From Siderastrea radians (lineage: Eukaryota > Cnidaria > Anthozoa > Scleractinia > Rhizangiidae), in NCBI GenBank assembly GCA_964017195.1, contig OZ024894.1:2432260-2496259 (forward strand): a stretch of 64,000 nucleotides of DNA, in the 5' to 3' direction. The translations under genes were made by a program, and so were the position numbers. The first letter of the stretch is position 1. Each line of letters opens with the position of its first letter. Below the pieces are notes generated by a model that was not told the DNA's origin, did not search any database, and saw nothing but the letters and a program-made list of their open reading frames with translations. Positions 60,801-64,000 of the stretch are shown here, piece after piece.

Positions 60801-63021
60801 AAGGGAACAGAAAATTCCTATTTTGCGCCCTAAAACCCCTAAAAATGTACTCGATTTAATTTCCAGTCCAGCCACAACCAGAACTGGATATATAGTTTCC
60901 TGTAATTTGATTGGTTCAGATACTGAACCAAAACATTGGCTTGACCGCGAAAGGACTAAGTTCCAGTTAAATTTCTCGTTCAAGAAATACAGAATGCTTG
61001 TAGGATTACCGTGAAAATCAACCTTAGTACGGATAAATCTAGACGATTTTATTCGTCAAAGGATTCGATTCATAGATATCAAGATGCTGAGGGCCCAGGA
61101 ATCTTTATGTACAAGCGGTACGCAGGCGACTAGTACACTAAAACGTTTGGACTTGCGTGAATACTTCAAGAGACCGAAGCAATAAGCCGAGAAGAAAACA
61201 CCGATAGAATGTACGTTTTGCAGTGAAAACGGCCTGAGTATCGATACATACGCAGTCGATGAGCTTTAAAAAGTCGATTACTAGTCTATGTTTGTTGTGA
61301 GCCAAGATATTTCGGCCTGGAGTGGTCCATTCTATTCGGCACCGGACGCATTACCCTTCTCGCTTGAATACAACCTTGATCGAACAAGACTCCTGAAGTA
61401 TTCTCTTGCTAGACATTAATTTATCAGAGTTCGAATAGCTGAACCTGTGTGAAGAAACATCTTGGACACATGGTAACTGTTACGTACACACGAATTGCAT
61501 TTGCCAGGTCACATGCAATCAACGCTTAGGAGTTTCTGTTGTTTGTTCATTTCAAACCTCAATGTAGTTGGCAGTAATGGCCAGCTGGTGTTTAGTTACC
61601 GTGTTGACATGAATAATATTTGGCAAAGGCATTTCACATGGCAGAAACTAAGATTTTGAAACAACCCTGAGAAACTAAATCCTTTACCTTTCAAAAATGA
61701 AATGGATGTGCAGGGTGCATTGTATGTTGCAAATAATAATCCTATAATAATAAATATGTAAATATATAAATAAATAAATTGGTTTTCGCAGGAAACAAGG
61801 AAAGAAGATTATTTTTATTTGTCCTTTTGCTTATTACTTACATCTTGTAATGTGAAAATGGTCTGTCAATATAGGTGGAATCCAGATAAACTAAAATTTT
61901 TGAGCTTCGACTGTATTCTTTCTCTTGTCAAAAATTGGTGTTTTTGAAGATGGACTTTTGCTCCCATCCCAATCTGTGTGCCCTTTCCCAGAACTCAGTT
62001 CACCTTCAATTGCTTACAATGAAAAATGAACATTGTTGCATCTTCAAATTTAAGCACAGACTATGTGAAGAAGTCTTGCACTACAACGAAAATACTACCA
62101 AATACAAGCAAATTTTATGTAGATTTCAAAAAATGTTTTTTGGAAGACAGAAAAAATTGTTATGTACTTCCTTTCTTTAGATGTTTGGCACCTGGTCAGG
62201 CAAATTTGTGCACCGAGTCGCCCCCAATTTCAATCGTTTCACGTCTAAATGGCATGGAAAACTTCAACGAACGCCATTTTTTTCACGCTTTTCTGTTTCT
62301 TTATTGTTCAAACGCAAGGTTCCCAACGTACTGTGGGAAAAACACTTCAAGGCCTAGAAAAGAGCTGAGAAGTGACCCAGCATCGTGTCCCTTCGTGTGG
62401 GCGCCATCTTGGGAGTTCTGGTTGTGGCCCGGACTGATTTCCGTGAGAACTTATACGTCAGTAAACCTGAGCAGCCTAACTTTCGATTATTCTTTTTATT
62501 AATTTCATTTCCAATTGAATACCACGGTGTGAATTTTCCATTTCTTATACAGCTGGTACAATAATAATTTAAATCCCGGGGATCAAATATAATTTTGGAA
62601 AATATAATAATAGGGAAAAATTAATTATAAGGGAAAATATAATTGTGAGAAAATGTAATTGTGGACAAGATCATTATGAGGTTTGAACGTTTTCGCTACG
62701 GGACTGGAATGAGAAACTCTCTTGCAATTTCAGGCCGTATACGAACCGAAATTAAAGCGTTTTGTTGTTTACAAGAAAGTATGATGTTTGTCCATGCCGT
62801 ATCGTAATTTACAGTCAAGAAATGGTTAAAATATCATCCAGTGCTGAAAATTGTTGTAATGTCGTATTGCAGATACGACATTTACCGAATTTGTGGATTA
62901 TCTGTGATTAACAGTGATACAGCTTACAAACACTTCTCTTACCGGCGGCAATTCCTTGAACTTGCTTGTTGAAACAAAGAAAAAAAAAAGCGGTGATCAC
63001 AGTAACACACACTTTCTCCAT
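36402..63021 (-). CDS. Adhesion G-protein-coupled receptor, complete gene, 22 coding exons
   Basis: Predicted cell-surface receptor of 1693 residues. Coding exons in order of transcription: 62943-63021, 58973-59089, 58345-58737, 54752-55396, 53188-53568, 52114-52155, 51638-51875, 50357-50445, 48311-48556, 47725-47823, 47147-47241, 46352-46630, 44674-44823, 44255-44515, 43016-43198, 41706-41918, 40431-40587, 39809-39945, 38823-39077, 37695-37809, 37299-37481, 36402-37126. They sum to 5082 nt and every junction is phase-compatible. Domains by approximate residue: signal peptide 1-26, EGF 27-65, D8C 66-196, LamG 197-411, D8C 412-538, Ig 553-640, Ig 645-743, HormR 744-808, GAIN 809-1099 with GPS, 7TM 1108-1353, tail 1354-1693. 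GPS family proteins self-cleave and the new N-terminus acts as a tethered agonist; the key residues are present. Ligand and G protein are unknown. Extra EGF-type exons in the long intron 1 cannot be excluded without transcripts. Confidence 0.93.
37299..37481 (-). CDS. Receptor exon 21: Ser/Thr-rich tail segment
   Basis: Phase 1-1, 183 nt, reading APKKRLNRAQKDYEMMGYV and then a Ser/Thr/Pro-rich stretch ending LLSSESG. It has strong splice sites (TTTCAG and GTAAGT). No domain is recognised; it contains many potential phosphorylation sites. Confidence 0.75.
37695..37809 (-). CDS. Receptor exon 20: proximal cytoplasmic tail
   Basis: Phase 0 in, phase 1 out at CCAG|GTAAAG. Encodes a basic juxtamembrane stretch (IKDAIKRRRDKSS) followed by a serine-rich segment. 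An alternative acceptor two codons downstream (TTAAAG) is also in phase. Confidence 0.75.
38060..38300. repeat. AACATT/GTTGAA-rich repeat in receptor intron 19
   Basis: Starts CCCCGGCAAAACCGACTCAAC and repeats TCAACATTGTTGAATCAG-type palindromes. Typical of a small dispersed repeat; ends not resolved. Confidence 0.4.
38823..39077 (-). CDS. Receptor exon 19: TM6 and TM7
   Basis: Phase 0-0, 85 codons. Finishes TM5, then VLLPLLGITWLFGLLSI (TM6) and KYTFAIFNSLQGLVIFIFHC (TM7), the most diagnostic adhesion-GPCR strings in the window. Ends ALNKQ|GTGAGA. Confidence 0.95.
39410..39596. mobile_element. MITE in receptor intron 18
   Basis: AACAATAGAGT at the left and ACTCTATTGTT at the right are exact inverted repeats; inner arms also pair across GTGTGATAGGTT / AACCTATCACAC. 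Confidence 0.8.
39809..39945 (-). CDS. Receptor exon 18: TM4, extracellular loop 2 and TM5
   Basis: Contains FPAIVVAISLAV (TM4), YGDKDACWLD with the loop cysteine that pairs with TM3, and GLIWAFIGPAILVIL (TM5). Phase 1 in, phase 0 out at TTG|GTGAGT. Confidence 0.93.
40193..40330 (+). repeat. Possible tRNA-derived SINE in receptor intron 17
   Basis: Carries an A-box-like TAGTCGAATGGTTAGGGC and a B-box-like GGTTCCGAGTTCC with suitable spacing, then an unrelated tail. Ends are not defined. Confidence 0.35.
40431..40587 (-). CDS. Receptor exon 17: TM3
   Basis: Begins TGCPVVAALLHYSLLALFSW: the conserved TM3 cysteine and the HY..L..F.WML.EG signature of class B2 receptors. Enters in phase 0 and leaves in phase 1 at TGGG|GTAGGT. 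Confidence 0.93.
40644..41058. mobile_element. MITE with ATATGTCGGGAAAA ends in receptor intron 16
   Basis: ATATGTCGGGAAAA at the left and TTTTCCCGACATAT at the right; the interior is rich in CCCGA/TCGGG words on both strands. Confidence 0.85.
41706..41918 (-). CDS. Receptor exon 16: TM1 and TM2
   Basis: Phase 0-0, 71 codons. ALEIISIVGCSISLLAVLIT is TM1 and AKVLLNLCAAIAATCALAIF is TM2, with the family's I-V-G-C-S-I-S and L-N-L-C signatures. Confidence 0.93.
42640..42950. repeat. Minisatellite of ~86 bp x4 with TGACGTCA sites, receptor intron 15
   Basis: GACGTCATTG recurs at 42640, 42727, (variant) 42813 and 42897. Each unit also has GATGTCGAAATCGTTTGAA, GAGAACTTCTAATATGGCGG and GATTTTT. Three of four units hold a full TGACGTCA (CRE/ATF-type) palindrome and each has ATGGCGG (YY1-like). 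Confidence 0.85.
43016..43198 (-). CDS. Receptor exon 15: GPS autoproteolysis motif
   Basis: Phase 0-0, 61 codons. All GPS landmarks are present: KCVFW, AIW, SGC, and TTCECDHLTIFAALM. The HL|T cleavage point is at about residue 1086/1087 (Thr codon 43052-43054), so TIFAALMDPYG would be the tethered agonist. The catalytic histidine and hydroxyl residue are intact, predicting a cleavable receptor. Confidence 0.95.
43524..43710. mobile_element. MITE in receptor intron 14
   Basis: TAGCCTGTTCCAGGCTC at the left pairs with GAGAGCTTGCAACAGGCTA at the right; GC-rich interior unlike its surroundings. Confidence 0.7.
44255..44515 (-). CDS. Receptor exon 14: GAIN subdomain B, GC donor
   Basis: Phase 0-0, 87 codons. 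Contains IYLPHQVFSSFQ, VVTLVYLTL, a Ser/Thr/acidic loop, and PVKIVLHNKQ, the strand before the GPS. The only donor in the right phase is CAG|GCATGT, a GC-AG type site. A 9-bp stem-loop lies 21-42 nt into the intron. Confidence 0.83.
44674..44823 (-). CDS. Receptor exon 13: GAIN domain
   Basis: Phase 0-0, 50 codons. Continues the GAIN fold (KFVQAKNLMMRIDRI resembles the N-x-x-xxV..I region). Acceptor TTTGCAG, donor CCG|GTATGA. The preceding intron holds a retroelement fragment and several microsatellites. Confidence 0.82.
45022..45089. repeat. (TTA)n microsatellite in receptor intron 12
   Basis: About 22 uninterrupted TTA units. A (TA)n run follows at 45176-45221 and (ATT)n at 45782-45826. 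Confidence 0.95.
45360..45790 (-). mobile_element. Fragment of non-LTR retroelement: probable restriction-like endonuclease domain
   Basis: About 140 open codons in receptor intron 12, same orientation as the receptor. Motifs AYWDVPMFAEHQE, NRVDARIV, TTLEMSCPW, EKTLKYGPL and NIIIDALGGWSRE resemble the PD-(D/E)XK endonuclease at the C-terminus of R2/Hero-type elements. No reverse transcriptase remains. The frame upstream runs into an ATT microsatellite, giving an artificial poly-Asn start. (TA)n follows its 3' side. Confidence 0.5.
46352..46630 (-). CDS. Receptor exon 12: GAIN subdomain A
   Basis: Phase 0-0 exon, 93 codons. Helical character and the GGDLVIAVDILVKM segment match the helical subdomain A of GAIN; NLLEPTNSRTWNEL follows the usual pattern before subdomain B. 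Confidence 0.85.
47147..47241 (-). CDS. Receptor exon 11: HormR domain, C-terminal half
   Basis: Enters in phase 1 and leaves in phase 0 at TCA|GTACGT. Contains SRKCSKDGKWKNVNFTSCSS, the last two cysteines and second tryptophan of HormR, then leads into the GAIN domain. The short intron separating it from exon 10 carries a compound TGAA/GGAA microsatellite. Confidence 0.85.
47427..47583. repeat. Compound (TGAA)n-(GGAA)n microsatellite in receptor intron 10
   Basis: About 20 TGAA units switch directly to about 17 GGAA units and then GGGA units. Translated frames here (IHSF or KEGR repeats) are artefacts. Confidence 0.95.
47725..47823 (-). CDS. Receptor exon 10: HormR domain, N-terminal half
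   Basis: Phase 1-1 exon giving VPKCPEEKLDGVSWSVT and VKPCPKGARG. This is the hormone-receptor motif with its tryptophan and the CP..G..R signature seen just upstream of GAIN in many adhesion GPCRs. Confidence 0.85.
48153..48721. repeat. 63-bp inverted repeat around receptor exon 9
   Basis: Arms 48153-48215 and 48659-48721 are complementary at about 57 of 63 positions (for example AGAGCCATATCTCTAGTCAA at the outer end). The loop holds the whole second Ig exon and both its splice sites. Confidence 0.9.
48311..48556 (-). CDS. Receptor exon 9: second Ig domain
   Basis: Phase 1-1 exon of 246 nt beginning GDQAKFSCEM and containing KFVCEM, the two Ig cysteines; the middle is atypical and the usual DxGxYxC motif is reduced. 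It is enclosed by a 63-nt inverted repeat (48153-48215 and 48659-48721). Confidence 0.8.
48819..49287. mobile_element. MITE in receptor intron 8
   Basis: TTACTCCTTGTTACTGTATT and GCACTC at the left match GAGTGCAAGGGGAATACAGT and GGAGTAA at the right; inner arms pair over TAATTACTTCACACACTACG / CGTAGTGTGTGAAGTAGTTA. Confidence 0.85.
49708..49832. repeat. Two-copy direct repeat in receptor intron 8
   Basis: ACTTGCTATTCTCTCTTTGT and CACACACACGGTACTTTTGAC recur about 80 bp apart with few changes, separated by three ACTAACATTA-type repeats. Confidence 0.8.
49911..49990 (+). repeat. tRNA-like sequence (possible SINE) in receptor intron 8
   Basis: CAGTAGCTCTGACTGGTTAG resembles an A box and GGGTTCCTTTCCC a degenerate B box. 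The cloverleaf is poor; unlikely to be a working tRNA. Confidence 0.3.
50357..50445 (-). CDS. Receptor exon 8: Ig1/Ig2 boundary
   Basis: An 89-nt exon missed by simple ORF scanning. It is bounded by TTGCAG and GTAAGT, enters in phase 2 and leaves in phase 1, matching the otherwise incompatible exons 7 and 9. It supplies the last strand of Ig1 (DKPRVEKEIFFRV) and the first strand of Ig2 (LNIHPRAVTKRVG). Confidence 0.82.
50997..51213. mobile_element. MITE in receptor intron 7
   Basis: ACTCTC.CCCGCAGAGGCCTCC-type left end pairs with GGAGCCTCTGCGG..GAGAGAGT at the right; CG-richer interior. Confidence 0.8.
51638..51875 (-). CDS. Receptor exon 7: first Ig domain
   Basis: Encodes an I-set-like Ig: a VTVGSRIELTC strand with the first cysteine, IKWYND with the core tryptophan, and DEGGYICQA with the second cysteine. 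Enters in phase 1 and leaves in phase 2 at AG|GTACGT. A second donor of the same phase (GAG|GTAAGA, exon end near 51574) would add about 21 residues. Confidence 0.85.
52114..52155 (-). CDS. Receptor exon 6: 14-residue Pro/Thr linker micro-exon
   Basis: Only 42 nt, flanked by CTAG and GTAGGTAAGT-type signals, phase 1-1. It reads EPPTFIPTPQPTTV when joined to its neighbours, a flexible and possibly O-glycosylated hinge between D8C-2 and the first Ig domain. Its symmetry means it could be skipped without a frameshift. Confidence 0.8.
   Translation of the reverse strand, partial: NHQPLYQHPNQPL
52571..52760. mobile_element. Near-perfect palindromic MITE in receptor intron 5
   Basis: ACAAATAAAAAAGCC, CGTGCTTTGTTCTGTGATAA and CAAGGAAGTGAC on the left are all complemented in order on the right, leaving a short GC-rich loop. 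Confidence 0.88.
53188..53568 (-). CDS. Receptor exon 5: second D8C domain
   Basis: Phase 1-1 exon closely related to exon 3. Landmarks: ECSDY, SCDDKLSGWYRF, MPESCVP, GWLNGSHP, CFHSSPGKCC, VRNCGGFYVYKL and CDLRYCGN. Two D8C exons flanking one LamG exon suggest exon duplication within the gene. Confidence 0.9.
54752..55396 (-). CDS. Receptor exon 4: LamG/concanavalin-like domain
   Basis: One 645-nt phase 1-1 exon holds a whole LamG-type jelly-roll. It shows VAFYPLN near the start, a SITLMCWVRP strand, GKWVHVAATYNH, YVNGKL, and AIAQMGIYNVALNAKQI at the end, all standard LamG_3/pentraxin landmarks. It lies between two D8C exons. Confidence 0.9.
56486..56956. mobile_element. TA-flanked MITE, same family, in receptor intron 3
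   Basis: Begins CGGTCAAAGCTCTC and ends GGTCGCTTACAAGAGC and CCACTG; same internal GCGACCAC repeats as the copy at 12210. Confidence 0.7.
57150..57392 (+). CDS. Possible plus-strand first exon inside receptor intron 3
   Basis: ATG at 57197 opens MEEFSVQLKGFALYCKEFAR, then 45 further codons to CATCGCC|GTGAGT. Upstream (57060-57130) are a TGACGTCA and CAAATGGCGGCAGC (YY1-like), as at many metazoan start sites. No downstream exon was found and no family is recognised; the open frame runs on to 57460. Confidence 0.3.
58345..58737 (-). CDS. Receptor exon 3: first D8C domain
   Basis: Phase 1-1 exon encoding a D8C (eight-cysteine) domain as in uromodulin, GP2 and OIT3. Visible landmarks are ACD..LGWYRF, QMAESCV, GWLSGIHP, RTVC, GCC, VRNCGGYYVYRL and FRYCGN. 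An extra N-terminal cysteine (ECVEY) precedes a short basic and proline-rich stretch. The function of D8C in receptors is unknown to me; in the urinary and pancreatic relatives it lies in the glycan-interacting region. Confidence 0.88.
58973..59089 (-). CDS. Receptor exon 2: EGF-like domain
   Basis: A symmetric phase 1-1 exon of 117 nt with the six cysteines of an EGF module: C-x5-C-x5-C, then C-x-C and C in the C-terminal half, including the FNGGTC signature. Acceptor CCAAAAG and donor CAAG|GTAACA. The acceptor sits behind an 18-T run. Confidence 0.9.
59278..59487. repeat. Inverted repeat enclosing the tRNA-like sequence
   Basis: Left arm contains GAGAAAGATGTT, GTGACACAGGC and CACTCGGAAAAAA; the right arm has the complements TTTTTTTCCGAGTCGCC, CTGTGACAC and AACATCTTTCTC. 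The tRNA-like core sits near the middle. Confidence 0.7.
59361..59432 (+). tRNA. tRNA-Thr(AGT)-like sequence, probably a tRNA-derived element
   Basis: 72 nt that fold as a cloverleaf: acceptor TCTCCTG with CTGTTGGGAGA, D arm GCTC/GAGC, T arm ATAGG/CCTGT with TTCGACT. The anticodon arm TCTGG/CCAGA has an eight-base loop (ACTAGTAA) instead of seven. It lies within receptor intron 1 inside a larger inverted repeat, so it is more likely a mobile tRNA-derived copy than a working tRNA gene. Confidence 0.5.
60544..60741. mobile_element. MITE in receptor intron 1
   Basis: TAGCCTACGTAGCAAGCGTT at the left pairs with CACTTACAACGCAGACTA at the right; inner arms include CGCTTTTTGGCGGCGCGAAA and its complement. 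Confidence 0.78.
61935..62502 (+). other. Open stretch in receptor intron 1, not a supported gene
   Basis: A 158-codon plus-strand frame (62026-62502) has no domain, skewed composition, and overlaps another frame. A CG-richer patch with GGCGCCATCTTGGGAG lies at its end. Treated as non-coding pending transcripts. Confidence 0.2.
62943..63021 (-). CDS. Receptor exon 1: start codon and signal peptide
   Basis: ATG at 63019-63021 has a good context (G at -3 and G at +4). The 26 residues begin MEKVCVTVITAFFFLCFN and form a classical secretory signal: hydrophobic core, then small residues (GIAA) as a likely cleavage site. The exon ends GCCG|GTAAGA in phase 1, exactly what the phase-1 EGF exon 3.9 kb downstream needs. 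Related first exons occur at 1-65 and, broken, at 29946-30042. Confidence 0.8.
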
Positions 63022-64000
63022 CGCAGTTAGGCGGTTTATGTCAGAAACGTGCACAAGTGATGTACTGTGGTCAAGGATAGTCAATATTTTTATTGGCACT
63101 TCCGCTTTGTTTTCAATATATTGTGCGTTAAATTCCTTAAGAGGCTCAAAGTAATTGACAAGTTTTTGAAAAGTCCTAGTTTGGAAAAAATCGAAGATCG
63201 TACCGAATGACACTTCAGCAATGTACTGCTCATGCAACAGCTTTCAAGAAGTCAGAATCTATGTACGTCAAGCCCCTAGGCTTCTTGTTGAAGGCGTGAC
63301 ATAATCCACTGACTTCTTGGGGAGTTAACATTTTTGCGGTGATTGTGGATTTAACATACTTTATCCGCAATAATAAACTTTATCTTAATCTTTTTAAATT
63401 TAATGTGTCAACTTACCAATTCTTTTTTATTCCTGGTTAACTCAAAAATTACCATGCTTGAGTGTGGGAATTTTATGAATTTAGATTGCATTTTTTGTCG
63501 TTGTTTTTGTTGTTTTGAAATACAAACTCTCGGATGCCAATATCTGAAAACCACTGAGGAAGAGAAGGTTAATCTCGGAAACTAACGCATTGCGGTTAAA
63601 TATCGTAAGATCAGTGAAAATAGAAAACTATCTAATGTATGTAACTATTTTAAATTGCCACAGTCTCGCGGGGACGCGACAAAATTGTGAAACTTTTAAT
63701 TAACATGTTTAAAAATACAACTGAAAATTATATACACCTAATTGCAATAACGTTGTCATACAGAAATGGCAAAAAGAATAAAGAAAGAAGCCCAATTAGG
63801 AATTAATTAGCCATGCGAATTATTCCTTTATCTCTTTATAATTCTCAAAGCAATTATGGACGACGGTGTGACACTTCAATCTGATGTCAAATGAGTCGAA
63901 ACAAGTTAAATTGGCCACCTAAAAACCTTTTGAGCCTTACCCCTTCGTCTGAGCAATTCCCTGAAGGTAGTTAGAGTAACTCAGATTTATTCCTTGTTGG
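63022..64000. other. 5' flank of the receptor gene
   Basis: No further exon is visible. No TATA box stands out. AT-rich; the segment 63540-63620 (AGAAGGTTAATCTCGG, AACGCATTGCGGTT) is related to sequence upstream of the paralogue exon at 1-65 (170-250) and to 2190-2280, so part of the promoter region may be duplicated with the gene. Confidence 0.35.

Noticed and set aside
60765..60983. Minus-strand frame in intron 1 as an alternative receptor first exon
   Set aside because: No signal peptide and no phase-1 donor; the exon at 62943-63021 fits much better.

Overview
The window looks like nuclear DNA from an anthozoan cnidarian, most likely a stony coral. This is inferred from the AT-rich sequence, phase-consistent GT-AG introns, the cnidarian-style mix of EGF, D8C, LamG, Ig, HormR, GAIN and 7TM modules in one gene, and the heavy load of short inverted-repeat (MITE-like) elements and microsatellites. 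Nothing prokaryotic, organellar or viral was recognised.

Right half (36.4-63.0 kb, minus strand): one complete adhesion G-protein-coupled receptor gene. I reassembled it as 22 coding exons (1693 codons plus stop) whose phases agree at every junction. Order: signal peptide, EGF, D8C, LamG, D8C, Pro/Thr linker, two Ig domains, HormR, GAIN with a GPS cleavage motif, seven transmembrane helices, and a long cytoplasmic tail with two ungapped 89-residue tandem repeats. One intron has a GC donor, and the second Ig exon is an in-frame cassette enclosed by a 63-nt inverted repeat. Three small minus-strand exons at 33.7-35.2 kb, all phase 0, may be an alternative 3' end of the same gene.

Left half (0-36 kb): mostly repeats and gene remnants. 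A truncated first exon at bases 1-65 encodes a signal peptide clearly related to that of the receptor, so a paralogue probably continues to the left of the window. Two broken copies of the exon 1/intron 1 region lie at 24.2-24.4 and 29.7-30.0 kb. Together these suggest a tandem family of receptor genes. Other coding content is a small unidentified plus-strand gene (11.86-13.67 kb) and a frameshifted Myb/SANT-like gene (26.64-29.3 kb) with a Harbinger-like element in its intron.

Repeats: a ~371-bp tandem satellite (19.4-22.3 kb), a 134-bp tandem element (3.4-4.65 kb) with an inverted relative at 23.4-24.1 kb, a 1.6-kb near-palindrome (30.4-32.0 kb) with a perfect 50-bp centre, two CCATGAAA-rich blocks around 15.4-19.0 kb, piggyBac-like, Harbinger-like, hAT-like and TA-flanked MITEs, and a tRNA-Thr-like sequence inside an inverted repeat in receptor intron 1. 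No database search or transcript data was available; family names come from motif recognition.
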